DNA of 64,000 bases from Mucilaginibacter sp. SG564 (GTDB lineage: Bacteria > Bacteroidota > Bacteroidia > Sphingobacteriales > Sphingobacteriaceae), in assembly GCF_013149275.1 (NCBI RefSeq), contig NZ_JABGNA010000006.1, forward strand, positions 248,001 through 312,000, given 5' to 3'. The translations under genes and the position numbers were made by a program. The notes beneath the pieces were generated by a model. The model did no database searches. It saw only the letters and a program-made list of their open reading frames with translations, and was not told the DNA's origin. Numbering within the stretch: position 1 is the first letter of the stretch; each line of letters starts with the position of its first letter. Of this stretch, positions 8,318 to 17,090 are shown piece after piece.

Positions 8318-9781
8318 TTAAGATTTGCTCCAGTGCGTACCGTCTTTACTGTCCTTAAGCTGAAAACCGATCCGGGCCAGGCCATCACGTATCTTGTCTG
8401 ATATGGCATAGTCCTTATTGATCTTGGCCTCGCTTCTCAGCTCAACTATAAAGTTCAGTATATTGGGTAAATCGTCATTGGCGGCTTGCTCATCTTTTAA
8501 TCCCAATACATCAATAACAAAAGTGTTCATTAAGCTTTTGAGCTGTTGCAAATTGGCTTCATCTATCTTCATCTTGCCATCCTGAACCGAATTGATCATG
8601 CGCGAAGCCTCAAACAGTTCGGCAATAAGCACCGGGCTGTTAAAGTCATCGTTCATAGCCGCGTAGCAACGCTGTAACAAGGGCTCTATCTCCACTTCGG
8701 TAGTGCTGCTTGCCTTTAAGCCGTTAAGCAGGGCAAAGGCGTTCATTAAGCGTTTAAATCCTTTTTCAGAGGCCTCCATGGCTTCGTTACCAAAATCAAG
8801 CGTACTGCGGTAGTGGGCCTGCAGCATAAAAAACCTTACGGTCATGGGGCTGTAGCCTTTATTCAGGATGGAGTTGTTGCCGGTAAAAAGCTCATGCGGC
8901 AAAAAGCTGTTGCCTAATGATTTTGACATTTTTTGCCCGTTCACCGTAAGCATATTGGTATGCACCCAGTAATTGGCCGGGTTTACACCGCAGCAGGCTT
9001 CGTGCTGAGCAATTTCATTGGTATGGTGGGTGGGTACCAGGTCGATGCCGCCGCCGTGTATATCAAACTGGTTGCCCAGGTATTTTTGGCTCATGGCCGA
9101 GCATTCCAAATGCCAGCCCGGGAAGCCTACGCTCCAGGGTGATGGCCACTTCATCAGGTGCTCGGGCTTGGCTTTTATCCACAGGGCAAAATCAAGCTTG
9201 CCGTGCTTTTCGTCCTGGCCACCAAGTGTACGGGTATTGTTTAACAGGTCTTCCAGGTTACGACCGCTCAGTATGCCATAGTTTTTGCTTTTGTTGTACT
9301 TTTCTACATCAAAATACACGGTGCCATCAACCTCATAGGCATACCCTTTTTCCAGTATTTGCTTTACCATTTCTATCTGCTCAATAATATGGCCGGTAGC
9401 GGTGGGTTCAATACTGGGTGGCAGCGTATTAAATATTTGCATTACATCATGAAAGCCAACGGTGTACTTTTGTACAATTTCCATCGGCTCCAGCTGTGCT
9501 ATTTTTGCTTTTTTTGATATTTTGTCTTCACCCTCATCGCCGGCATCGCCTTCCAGGTGACCGGCATCGGTCACGTTACGCACATAGCGAACCTTGTATC
9601 CTATTTGGGTAAGGTATCTGAAAATAAGGTCAAATGATATATAGGTACGACAGTTACCCAGGTGTACATCGCTGTAAACAGTAGGGCCACATACGTACAT
9701 GCCCACATGGGGCGCGTTAAGCGGTTTAAATTTTTCCTTTTTACGGGTTAAAGTATTGTAAACAAACAAATTTTGTTGCAT
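8318..9781 (-). CDS. cysS: cysteinyl-tRNA synthetase
   Basis: This class I aminoacyl-tRNA synthetase charges tRNA-Cys. The 487-residue product shows all landmarks: the zinc-binding Cys in MYVCGPTVY, the HIGH-like HLGN motif near residue 40, the WHLECSAM and THHTNEIAQHEAC segments that complete the zinc site, and the KMSKSLGN loop. The C-terminal helical bundle and short anticodon-recognition tail are present, so the gene is full length. The start at 9781 is preceded by an intergenic stretch of repeats. It is cytosolic and essential. It converges with the exported-protein gene ending at 8311. Confidence 0.97.
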   Translation of the reverse strand: MQQNLFVYNTLTRKKEKFKPLNAPHVGMYVCGPTVYSDVHLGNCRTYISFDLIFRYLTQIGYKVRYVRNVTDAGHLEGDAGDEGEDKISKKAKIAQLEPMEIVQKYTVGFHDVMQIFNTLPPSIEPTATGHIIEQIEMVKQILEKGYAYEVDGTVYFDVEKYNKSKNYGILSGRNLEDLLNNTRTLGGQDEKHGKLDFALWIKAKPEHLMKWPSPWSVGFPGWHLECSAMSQKYLGNQFDIHGGGIDLVPTHHTNEIAQHEACCGVNPANYWVHTNMLTVNGQKMSKSLGNSFLPHELFTGNNSILNKGYSPMTVRFFMLQAHYRSTLDFGNEAMEASEKGFKRLMNAFALLNGLKASSTTEVEIEPLLQRCYAAMNDDFNSPVLIAELFEASRMINSVQDGKMKIDEANLQQLKSLMNTFVIDVLGLKDEQAANDDLPNILNFIVELRSEAKINKDYAISDKIRDGLARIGFQLKDSKDGTHWSKS

Positions 9782-9833
9782 GAGCGCAAACTTACGATTT
9801 TTTCAATTTCATGCTAATATAGAGCCCAGAGAT

Positions 9834-9898
9834 TAGAATCAAGAATCAAGATTTACGGCAATACCAGGATTATTTTACATGCTCTTGATTCTTGACGC
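9834..9898. repeat. inverted repeat of AATCAAGA words
   Basis: AGAATCAAGAATCAAGA on the left pairs with CTCTTGATTCTTG on the right around an AT-rich centre. It is one of several intergenic hairpins in this window made by repeating a short word. A further stray copy of TCTTGATTCTTGG lies near 10175. Confidence 0.6.
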
Positions 9899-9960
9899 TA
9901 ACATGCCACCTCTTGCCCTAACTAAACGGGTAGGTTGAATTTAAGCAAGATGGCTAAACC

Positions 9961-10091
9961 TGGTTAAAAAAGTGGGTTTACACATTTTATGGAAAAACGA
10001 GCAAAAATTTTACTATATATTTGATAATAAGGCTTTTAAAATTATGTTAACCCAAAAAAGTGTAAACCATGTAAACCCACTTTTTTAACCA
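9961..10091. repeat. TGTAAACC element, copy A
   Basis: A 131-bp element with 22-bp perfect terminal inverted repeats (9961-9982 and 10070-10091; core AAAAGTGGGTTTACA). Just inside the right end, TGTTAACCC, TGTAAACC and TGTAAACCC follow one another. Copies B and C are at 36078-36184 and 52745-52865, all in the same orientation, with the right-hand 40 bp best conserved. No coding frame is inside. Confidence 0.85.
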
Positions 10092-10127
10092 AATGGGCTA
10101 TTATTCTGTTGAGGGGGTATATGCGCT

Positions 10128-10150
10128 GTCCGAAGTCAGAGACTTCGGAC
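10128..10150. repeat. short perfect hairpin
   Basis: GTCCGAAGTC, loop AGA, GACTTCGGAC: a perfect 10-bp stem without a T tract. The same word family (GACTTTAGACTCCGGACTG) appears near 2840-2870 before rdgB. Probably a repeat hairpin and not a terminator. Confidence 0.6.
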
Positions 10151-10206
10151 TATTGCTACATAAAGCACTTAGTCTTTCTTGATTCTTGGCTCTTATTTTT
10201 TGCTTC

Positions 10207-11319
10207 TTAATTGAGCACCACATCACTGCGCAGGGGGTAATGGTCGGATAGTTTTTTTTCGATGATCTTGTACGTAGCTACGTCAAACTGCGGGCTGGCC
10301 ATAATATAATCGATCTGGTAATTGGGGAAATCGCCATTATAGGTACGCCCAAACCCAGATCCTTTCTGGCGGAACGCGTTTTTTAAGCCTTTAGCCATTT
10401 GGTTAACGGCGAATGAGGTAGGCGTATCATTAAAGTCGCCGGTAATAAGGTAAGGATATGGGCATTTAGCAGCGTGTTCTTTGATCTTGAAAACCTGCTC
10501 ACTTCTTTTTTCAAAGGCAATCTTGAGCTTGCCCCCCAAACGTTTGGTTGATTGCATATCTGTTTTGCCCTTTTTGGATACACTGTCCAGGTATTTATAA
10601 TCTTCGGGATCAAAGCGGATAGATTGCAGGTGGACGCTATAGAAGCGGAAAACCTTCTCCCCCCTTTTTACATCAACAAACAGGCATTGGTTCTCGGATT
10701 TGGTTTCTGTAAGGCGGATGAGTCCTTTGCCTACTATCGGGAACCGGGAAAAAATGGCCATGCCAATGGCTTCAGTATTGTTAAAGTTAAATGGTTCGAA
10801 ATAAAAATTGCTGGCCCCGATGATCCTGATCAGGGAGTCGCGCATTTCATACTGGCCCTTGTTTTTAGTATAGAATTCCTGGAAACCAATAATATCCGGC
10901 TGTTGTTGACTAATGAGGGTTAGGATCTGATGCTTGGTGGAGATATCATTTGAGGCGCCATACCGCTTAAAATTATGCACGTTATACGTCATTACCCTGA
11001 TGGCATTTGTAGCTGCCGGTTTTTCGGTTTCGGCACTCCCCAGTCTGAAGCCAATGTTGTTAAACAATACGCCATAACCCAACAAGATAGTAACCAGTGA
11101 TAACAGGAATTGCCAGCGGCGACGCAACACCCAATAGGTAAGCATGATGAGGTTAAAGATGAGTAATACAGGATAGGCCAGGCCAAAAAAGGCGAAGAGC
11201 CAGACCTTCCGCGGGTCAACGTTTGGCGCTAAATAGCTTATCAGTAAAGCAACGCATAACAACAGGTTTATCCATAAAATTATTTTACCTATAAAACTCT
11301 GTTTGCGTTTAACTTTCAT
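10207..11319 (-). CDS. membrane-anchored endonuclease/exonuclease/phosphatase-family protein
   Basis: The N-terminus holds three hydrophobic segments (about residues 10-100: IILWINLLLCVALLISYLA, VWLFAFFGLAYPVLLIFNLI, WQFLLSLVTILLGYGVLF), then an EEP domain. Its metal-dependent phosphodiesterase signature is visible as IRVMTYNVHNFKRYG, DIIGFQEFY, FYSVHLQS, LITGDFNDTP and a final SDHYPLRSDV. Family members cleave nucleic acids, phospholipids or phosphoinositides, so the substrate cannot be named. Its start overlaps the end of the rhomboid gene by 11 bp, so it is translationally coupled and is the last gene of the mutL-rhomboid-rhomboid operon. Confidence 0.87.
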   Translation of the reverse strand: MKVKRKQSFIGKIILWINLLLCVALLISYLAPNVDPRKVWLFAFFGLAYPVLLIFNLIMLTYWVLRRRWQFLLSLVTILLGYGVLFNNIGFRLGSAETEKPAATNAIRVMTYNVHNFKRYGASNDISTKHQILTLISQQQPDIIGFQEFYTKNKGQYEMRDSLIRIIGASNFYFEPFNFNNTEAIGMAIFSRFPIVGKGLIRLTETKSENQCLFVDVKRGEKVFRFYSVHLQSIRFDPEDYKYLDSVSKKGKTDMQSTKRLGGKLKIAFEKRSEQVFKIKEHAAKCPYPYLITGDFNDTPTSFAVNQMAKGLKNAFRQKGSGFGRTYNGDFPNYQIDYIMASPQFDVATYKIIEKKLSDHYPLRSDVVLN

Positions 11320-12178
11320 TATTGCTTGCGCGAAATAAAATTTCTTTTTCCTGCTTGGTCAGGCTGTCATAGCCCGATTGTGATATTTTATCTAAGATAC
11401 GGTCAATATCTTCTTGACGTGGAGACTCGGTGCTATTTTTATTGAAGTTTTTAGCCGCTACTTTTAATTTGGGCCTGGCTTTAAATATATTGCCTATGCT
11501 GCCTATCCAATCGTGCCCTTTTTGTAATTGTTTAATATAAACAAAGCCAAGTAACGCGCCGCCCAGGTGAGCTATTTCGCCGCCTGCGTTGGGGCCAACA
11601 ACGCCCAGAAAATCAATCACCAGGATCACAAATACCAGCCATTTTAACTTTACAGGTCCAAACAGTAACAGTGATATGGTATAATTAGGTAACAGTGTGG
11701 CTGTAGCAACCACAATGGCCATAACGCTGGCCGAAGCGCCTACAACCGGAATAGCCTGTAAACCGGGATTTCGCGTAAAAGCTGGAAAAATATTGTAACA
11801 GGCAATATAGAAAATGGCACCTGCAAGGCCACCCATAATGTACAAGCCTATAGTGCGTTTATTACCCAGGTACTCTTCAAATATTTGCCCCATCCAATAC
11901 AGCCAAAGCATATTAAACAGAATATGAAGCACACCCGCGTGCATAAACATATAGGTAAAAGGTGTCCAGAACCGGGTGAGTAGCTTGGGCAGGTAGGCAG
12001 TTGCCGCCAGGTAATCATTAGCGTAATAGGCTATTACGCTGGGTTGCCCAAAAAGATTTTCAATAACTGCAGGGATATTAATAAGCAAAAAGACGGCTAC
12101 ATTAATGCCAATGAGGAGGTTAAGCTTATTGCCCGACCGCAGCATTTTGTATTGAATATTTTGCCAAAGCGTACTCAT
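11309..12178 (-). CDS. rhomboid-family intramembrane serine protease (second copy)
   Basis: A 289-residue polytopic protein with the rhomboid core: HAGVLHILFNMLWLYWMGQIFEEYLG, the catalytic serine in VVGASASVM, and the catalytic histidine in EIAHLGGALLGF. Rhomboids cleave transmembrane helices within the lipid bilayer. After the sixth helix there is a cytosolic tail of about 70 residues (KARPKLKVAAKNFNKNST...) that ends in the common short motif LTKQEKEILFRASN. It overlaps the next gene by 11 bp and follows a second rhomboid, so the operon has two paralogues of different length. Substrates are unknown. Confidence 0.92.
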   Translation of the reverse strand: MSTLWQNIQYKMLRSGNKLNLLIGINVAVFLLINIPAVIENLFGQPSVIAYYANDYLAATAYLPKLLTRFWTPFTYMFMHAGVLHILFNMLWLYWMGQIFEEYLGNKRTIGLYIMGGLAGAIFYIACYNIFPAFTRNPGLQAIPVVGASASVMAIVVATATLLPNYTISLLLFGPVKLKWLVFVILVIDFLGVVGPNAGGEIAHLGGALLGFVYIKQLQKGHDWIGSIGNIFKARPKLKVAAKNFNKNSTESPRQEDIDRILDKISQSGYDSLTKQEKEILFRASNNES

Positions 12179-12206
12179 AAAATATACTTTCGTTTATAAT
12201 ATCCGG

Positions 12207-12292
12207 TAGTTAGTATCAAGTATCCAAATTTAGTAATAACCATAATTATCGCTTTGGGAGGTTGTCTTGATACTTGCTACTAACTACTTGAT
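12207..12292. repeat. inverted repeat of AGTATCAAG words inside the rhomboid operon
   Basis: TAGTTAGTATCAAGTATC on the left pairs with TTGATACTTGCTACTAACTA on the right, around an AT-rich centre. It fills most of the 125-bp gap between the two rhomboid genes. A related repeat is at 15348-15445. Confidence 0.7.
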
Positions 12293-12303
12293 AATAATCA
12301 TAA

Positions 12304-13020
12304 TTAATAAAAATTGTTTGGCCTTTGTAAACGCCAAACTTTTACCATAATATAACCAATGAGCGCGCCACCCAAATGAGCAAAATGCGCCACCGAATCG
12401 CCCGAATACTGTTTAACACCCAAAAATAACTCTAATATCACATATACAGGTATAATATATTTTGCTTTAATGGGTACCGGGATAAACATGATCATCAATT
12501 CCATGTTGGGATAAAGCATGCCAAAAGCGATCAACAAGCCGAATATGGCACCTGATGCGCCTACTATTGGTACATAGTATATTTCGGCTAATTTTTGTGC
12601 GTTTGCTCCGTATGCGGCAAAAGATTCTGGCAGGCTGGGATGAGTTATAGTGAATGCACCTGTTATAGCATGTACCTCATAAACCTGAACCAATGTTTGA
12701 AATACAATGGCTCCAATGCCGCAAATAAAATAGAAATTAAGAAACCTTTTTGACCCTATCGAATACTCAACGATGGGGCCGAAAGAGAATAGCGCAAACA
12801 TGTTAAAAAAAATGTGTGCGAACCCTCCATGCATAAACATATAGGTTATAACCTCCCATAGCCTGAAATTCGGAGAGTTAAAATAATATACCGGCAGATA
12901 CTTAAACACATCGGGGATGAATTTTTCCAGTGTGAGAGAACCTATAAAGAATATAATATTAATGATCAACAGGTTTTTTACAACCGGTGGTATATTGGCA
13001 AAAGGTGATTGACTGTTCAT
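12304..13020 (-). CDS. rhomboid-family intramembrane serine protease (first copy)
   Basis: A 238-residue six-helix membrane protein. The catalytic serine lies in IVGASGAIFGLL and the histidine in AHFAHLGGALIGY; MHGGFAHIFFNMFALFSFGP supplies the conserved oxyanion-side helix. It lacks the long cytosolic tail of the next copy. The gene starts 25 bp after mutL ends, so it is read from the mutL transcript. The pairing of mutL with rhomboids is recurrent in this family and is probably a transcriptional convenience with no functional link. The substrate is unknown. Confidence 0.92.
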   Translation of the reverse strand: MNSQSPFANIPPVVKNLLIINIIFFIGSLTLEKFIPDVFKYLPVYYFNSPNFRLWEVITYMFMHGGFAHIFFNMFALFSFGPIVEYSIGSKRFLNFYFICGIGAIVFQTLVQVYEVHAITGAFTITHPSLPESFAAYGANAQKLAEIYYVPIVGASGAIFGLLIAFGMLYPNMELMIMFIPVPIKAKYIIPVYVILELFLGVKQYSGDSVAHFAHLGGALIGYIMVKVWRLQRPNNFY

Positions 13021-13044
13021 AGTATAAATAAAAGCCTACGGGGG

Positions 13045-14901
13045 TTATTTTTCAAATCGTTCTAAAAGCTCGGCCATGGTAAAGGTACTGATTACGGGCT
13101 TACCGTTCAATGCCTGGTTTGGTGTTTCGCAGGCAAAAAGCTGGTCAATAAGCTGGTTCATTTCCTCCAACGATAATTTGGTGCCGGTTTTAATAGCCGC
13201 GTTACGCGCCAGTGAACGGGCCAGGTTATCACGCTTATCGAGTTTTAAAATAGCCATGTTATTTTTAAAGCCCTCCAGCAAATGCTCTAACAACTCATGC
13301 TCACCTACATTGCTCAGTTCGGCGGGTATACCTTCTACCACTACCGTATTTTTGCCAAACTCGCGGATGTCAAATCCCAGAGACCTTATATCAGGCAACA
13401 ATTCTCTTAATAACTCAAAATCGCTGCCGTTTAGTGTGACCGACTGCGGGAATAAACTTTGCTGACTTACACCCGAATGATTTTGCAATTGCAGTAAAAA
13501 ACGTTCATACAAAATGCGCTCATGCGCGGCCTGCTGCCCTATAAGCATAAAGCCCGATTTAATCTGCGACAGGATAAAACGGTTATGGATCTGGAATAGT
13601 TGGCGTTCGCTTGATTTGCTTACTTCCTGCTCATTTACCGCGATGCGCTCTTCCTGGTGCAATTCATGCTGCAGGTTTTCTTCTTTTTTGCTGATCTCAT
13701 ACAGCGTATCCCAGTTTTTGGGTATAGGGCTGCTTTTAAAACCGCCATCCGCCCTCAAAAAAGGGTGCTCGCGTACCGGTTTTTGTTCCGAAGCAAAAGG
13801 GTTAAAATCGGGGTTGAAAGATATGGTTGGCGCCACAATCTCCTCAAATGGCTTGGGTGTTATCAGGTGCTCGATGCTGTTCTCCTGGTCAAAATCCAAG
13901 CTTGGTGTAATGTTGTATCGCCCCAATGAACGTTTTACCGCCGAACGGATGATGGCATAAATAGCTTTCTCATCCTGGTATTTGATCTCGGTTTTGGTAG
14001 GGTGTACATTGATATCTATCCGCGATGGGTCGATATCAATAAACAATACATAAAACGGGAAGCTATCATCGGGTAATAGCTCTTCAAAAGCGGTAATTAC
14101 CGCATGATTCAAATAAGCATCGCGGATAAAACGGTTGTTTACAAAAAAGAACTGCTCGCCCCGGGTTTTACGGGCAAATTCGGGCTTCCCTACAAAACCA
14201 CGCAGGTTAATGATGGTGGTATCTTCCTCTACAGGCACCAGGCGCTGATTATAATTGTTGCCGAACAGATGTACAATACGTTGCTTTAAAGCGGCCCCCG
14301 GCAAATGATATACCTCCTGCCCATCATGGTGCAGAGTGAAAAATATCTGCGGATTGGCCAGTGCTACCCGTTGAAATTCGTCGATGATATGGCGCATCTC
14401 TACCGGGTTGCTTTTTAAAAAGTTGCGGCGTGCCGGTGTATTATAAAAAAGATTTTTAACCGATATAGAAGTGCCGGTATTGGCCTGGCAGGCATCCTGG
14501 CTTACTACTTCGGAGCCTTCAATAAAAATGCAGGTGCCCAGCTCATCCTCATGGCGGCGGGTTTTCATTTCAACCTGTGCTATGGCTGCTATAGATGCCA
14601 TGGCCTCGCCCCGGAAACCCATGGTACGGATGGCAAACAGATCGTCGGCTTTGCGTATTTTTGAGGTGGCATGGCGTTCAAAACACATGCGGGCATCGGT
14701 AAGGCTCATGCCGCAGCCATCATCAATAACCTGTATCAATGATTTGCCTGCGTCTTTTACAATGAGCTGAATTTTTCCGGCCCCCGCGTCGATCGCGTTC
14801 TCCACTAATTCCTTTACGGCAGATGCGGGGCGTTGCACCACTTCGCCTGCGGCAATCTGGTTGGCAACGGCATCCGGTAAAAGCTGTATGATATCTGACA
14901 T
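13045..14901 (-). CDS. mutL: DNA mismatch repair protein MutL
   Basis: MutL is the ATP-driven coupling factor of mismatch repair. The N-terminal GHKL ATPase domain is complete: IAAGEVVQRPASAVKELVENAIDAGA, DDGCGM, ATSKI, GFRGEAMASI and the NTPARRNFLK stretch. The C-terminal dimerisation domain begins near residue 430. The position of the metal-binding endonuclease motif (normally DQHA-xx-E-xxxx-E) reads GQQAAHERILYE, so the first aspartate is a glycine; the later ACxxA-type motif reads ARNAA. Nicking activity may thus be absent or altered. Length of 618 is normal. It heads the operon with two rhomboids and the EEP hydrolase. Confidence 0.96.
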   Translation of the reverse strand: MSDIIQLLPDAVANQIAAGEVVQRPASAVKELVENAIDAGAGKIQLIVKDAGKSLIQVIDDGCGMSLTDARMCFERHATSKIRKADDLFAIRTMGFRGEAMASIAAIAQVEMKTRRHEDELGTCIFIEGSEVVSQDACQANTGTSISVKNLFYNTPARRNFLKSNPVEMRHIIDEFQRVALANPQIFFTLHHDGQEVYHLPGAALKQRIVHLFGNNYNQRLVPVEEDTTIINLRGFVGKPEFARKTRGEQFFFVNNRFIRDAYLNHAVITAFEELLPDDSFPFYVLFIDIDPSRIDINVHPTKTEIKYQDEKAIYAIIRSAVKRSLGRYNITPSLDFDQENSIEHLITPKPFEEIVAPTISFNPDFNPFASEQKPVREHPFLRADGGFKSSPIPKNWDTLYEISKKEENLQHELHQEERIAVNEQEVSKSSERQLFQIHNRFILSQIKSGFMLIGQQAAHERILYERFLLQLQNHSGVSQQSLFPQSVTLNGSDFELLRELLPDIRSLGFDIREFGKNTVVVEGIPAELSNVGEHELLEHLLEGFKNNMAILKLDKRDNLARSLARNAAIKTGTKLSLEEMNQLIDQLFACETPNQALNGKPVISTFTMAELLERFEK

Positions 14902-14931
14902 CTAAAAAAAATCCCTCCAATTTCGAATTCG

Positions 14932-14964
14932 ATGCTAAATTAAATATTTGAAGGCATAACTTTA
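14932..14964. repeat. 33-bp direct repeat, left copy
   Basis: Starts ATGCTAAATTAAATATTTGA and ends GGCATAACTTTA. The identical 33 bp recurs at 15312-15344, 380 bp further on. The two copies bracket an interrupted small gene, as if a segment had been inserted or duplicated upstream of the amidohydrolase gene. Confidence 0.9.
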
Positions 14965-14976
14965 TGATTTGTATTT

Positions 14977-15294
14977 ATGGCAGATATAATTCCTTCATTT
15001 AATGACTTTCAGGAAGTAATTGAAATTCTTTAGATCATCCAAAGTAAAATAGATATACAAACTGATATTGTATGGACAAGATTTAACTCTGCCCAGGATC
15101 TTACAAATGAATTAACCGATTGTATTCAAAAACTTCGGGTAGGTGATCATCAAACACTTAAAGAAGTATATATGCTTTTTGCTCCTACAGGTACGTTTCA
15201 GGAACTTTCTATTTCAAATGGCTGGAGCCATGAATATTTAAATTTAGCTCACCAGTTTGATGTTTATTACGAAAAGTTTAAAAAAGATAATTGA
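14977..15294 (+). pseudogene. small gene interrupted by an in-frame TAG
   Basis: Reading from ATG 14977 gives MADIIPSFNDFQEVIEIL, then TAG at 15031-15033, and then 86 more open codons to TGA at 15292-15294. The downstream part (VWTRFNSAQDLTNELTDCIQ, LKEVYMLFAPTGTFQELSI, NGWSHEYLNLAHQFDVYYEK) looks like real protein and has no good alternative start. The most likely reading is a roughly 104-residue cytosolic gene with one nonsense change, or a sequencing error at that base. No family recognised. It lies between two identical 33-bp direct repeats. Confidence 0.65.
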
Positions 15295-15311
15295 TCTAAT
15301 TTTTAAAGGCT

Positions 15312-15344
15312 ATGCTAAATTAAATATTTGAAGGCATAACTTTA
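15312..15344. repeat. 33-bp direct repeat, right copy
   Basis: Identical to 14932-14964. It lies 115 bp before the amidohydrolase start codon, directly followed by the AGTATCAAG-type inverted repeat. Confidence 0.9.
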
Positions 15345-15347
15345 CAA

Positions 15348-15445
15348 TTAGTATCAAGTAGTTAGTATCAAGAATCAAAACGGCTACATTTTTGTTATGA
15401 GTCTTTCACAAGTCTTGATACTTGATACTAACTACTTGATACTAA
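15348..15445. repeat. inverted repeat of TAGTATCAAG words
   Basis: The left arm (about 15348-15373) reads TAGTATCAAGTAGTTAGTAT and the right arm (about 15413-15445) is its complement with one extra copy of the word. It ends 14 bp before the amidohydrolase ATG, so it would form a large hairpin in the leader of that mRNA if transcribed. It is related to 12207-12292. Confidence 0.8.
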
Positions 15446-15458
15446 AAAGAAACATTTT

Positions 15459-17090
15459 ATGAAGAAATTATGGCCAGCACTGCTCCTTTTCGCGGTAGCC
15501 TGCAAGCAAAAAGAGTACAATGCCGACCTTTTGGTTAAAAACGCCGTAGTGTATACGGTTGATAGTTCCTTTACTACCGCCAATACCATTGTGGTAAAGG
15601 GAGGAAAAATATTGGCCGTAGGAGATGCCGATACGCTGGAACAAAAATACCTGGCCAACGAAGTAATTGACGCGAAAGGCGCCCCCATATATCCTGGTTT
15701 TATTGATGCCCATGCTCATTTTTATGAATATGGATTAGGTTTGCAGGAAGTTAACCTGACAGGCACACACAGCTGGAATGAAGCGGTTGATTCGGTGCAG
15801 GCTTATTCGGTTCGTAATACCGACGGCTGGATAACCGGTCAAGGCTGGGATCAGAATGATTGGGCTCAGAAACAATTCCCCAATAAAGCTAAACTTGATT
15901 CCCTGTTCCCGGTTCGGCCGGTGATACTGAGCCGGGTTGATGGCCATGCCGCTATAGCCAACCAGGCAGCGCTGAACATTGCCGGGGTAAAGCCGGGACA
16001 AACCATAAACGGAGGCGAAATAGAAACCGTAAATGGGAAACTTACTGGTATCCTGGTGGATAATGCCGTAGGAATAGTAACCCGCAAAATTCCTGAGCCT
16101 ATTGCCCAGGTAACCGAAGATGCCCTGCTGGCCGCGCAAAAAAACTGTTTTGCCGTGGGATTAACTACCGTTGATGATTGCGGACTGCCTTATACCATGA
16201 TCAATACCATTGCCGAGCTGCAACACAAAGGCGCGTTAAAAATGCGTATGTACGTAATGCTGGCCGACAGGGAGGAGAATTACGAATATTTATTTAAGCG
16301 CGGCGCTTATAAAACGCCAAGCCTCAATGTAAGGGCATTTAAGGTTTACGCCGACGGCGCCCTGGGCTCAAGAGGAGCTTGCCTATTACAACCCTATAAC
16401 GATCAAAAAAACTGGAAGGGATTTTTACTAAGCAGCCAAAAACATTTTGAAGAGGTAGCCAAAAAGATCTACGACAGGGGTTTTCAGATGGCTACTCATG
16501 CCATTGGCGATTCGGCCAACCGCGTGATGTTGAAAATATATGCCTCGGTGTTGAAAGGGAAGAATGACCGTCGCTGGCGCATCGAGCACGCGCAGGTGCT
16601 GTCGCCCCAGGATATTAAATTGTTTGGCGATAACAGCATCATCCCCTCGGTGCAGCCTACCCATGCCACCTCCGATATGTACTGGGCCGGTAAAAGATTG
16701 GGTGCTGATCGTTTAAAATCGGCTTACGTATACAAGCAATTGTTAAAACAAAACGGCTGGTTGCCCTTGGGAACAGATTTCCCGGTAGAGAATATAAACC
16801 CAATGTATACGTTTTATGCAGCGGTGGAACGGAAAGACCTGAAAGGTTTTCCCGAAGGAGGCTTTCAGCCCGAGAACGCGCTGAATCGTACCGAAGCCTT
16901 AAAAGGCATTACCATATGGGCCGCAAAAGCCAATTTTGAAGAGAAAGAGAAAGGCAGCCTGGAGCCCGGCAAATACGCCGATTTTGTGATCCTGGATAAG
17001 GATATCATGAAAATAAAAGGCACCGAATTGCCAAAAGTTAAAGTGACCAGTACTTATATAAACGGAGTTAAAGTATATGATAAAAAATAA
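15459..17090 (+). CDS. amidohydrolase-family lipoprotein (YtcJ-like)
   Basis: The 543-residue product starts MKKLWPALLLFAVACKQK, a lipoprotein signal with Cys15, so it is anchored in the envelope. The rest is an amidohydrolase_3 (YtcJ-type) metal-dependent hydrolase: YPGFIDAHAHF with the metal histidines 85 and 87, VDGHAA, the ADGALGSRGA loop, FQMATHAIGDSANR, RIEHAQVL, and GTDFPVENINP with the catalytic aspartate. Members hydrolyse C-N or ester bonds in diverse small molecules; the substrate is unknown. Its last 14 bp overlap the serine hydrolase gene, so the two are coupled and may act on the same periplasmic material. Confidence 0.92.
   Translation: MKKLWPALLLFAVACKQKEYNADLLVKNAVVYTVDSSFTTANTIVVKGGKILAVGDADTLEQKYLANEVIDAKGAPIYPGFIDAHAHFYEYGLGLQEVNLTGTHSWNEAVDSVQAYSVRNTDGWITGQGWDQNDWAQKQFPNKAKLDSLFPVRPVILSRVDGHAAIANQAALNIAGVKPGQTINGGEIETVNGKLTGILVDNAVGIVTRKIPEPIAQVTEDALLAAQKNCFAVGLTTVDDCGLPYTMINTIAELQHKGALKMRMYVMLADREENYEYLFKRGAYKTPSLNVRAFKVYADGALGSRGACLLQPYNDQKNWKGFLLSSQKHFEEVAKKIYDRGFQMATHAIGDSANRVMLKIYASVLKGKNDRRWRIEHAQVLSPQDIKLFGDNSIIPSVQPTHATSDMYWAGKRLGADRLKSAYVYKQLLKQNGWLPLGTDFPVENINPMYTFYAAVERKDLKGFPEGGFQPENALNRTEALKGITIWAAKANFEEKEKGSLEPGKYADFVILDKDIMKIKGTELPKVKVTSTYINGVKVYDKK

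Noticed and set aside
9961..10091. Rho-independent terminator reading of the TGTAAACC element
   Set aside because: The arms are over 85 bp apart, the element has a repeated internal pattern and recurs in three places; it is not the short hairpin-plus-T layout.
13514..13960. Plus-strand frame of 148 codons inside mutL
   Set aside because: It is the antisense shadow of a well-conserved mutL region; its Ser/Cys-rich product resembles no protein.
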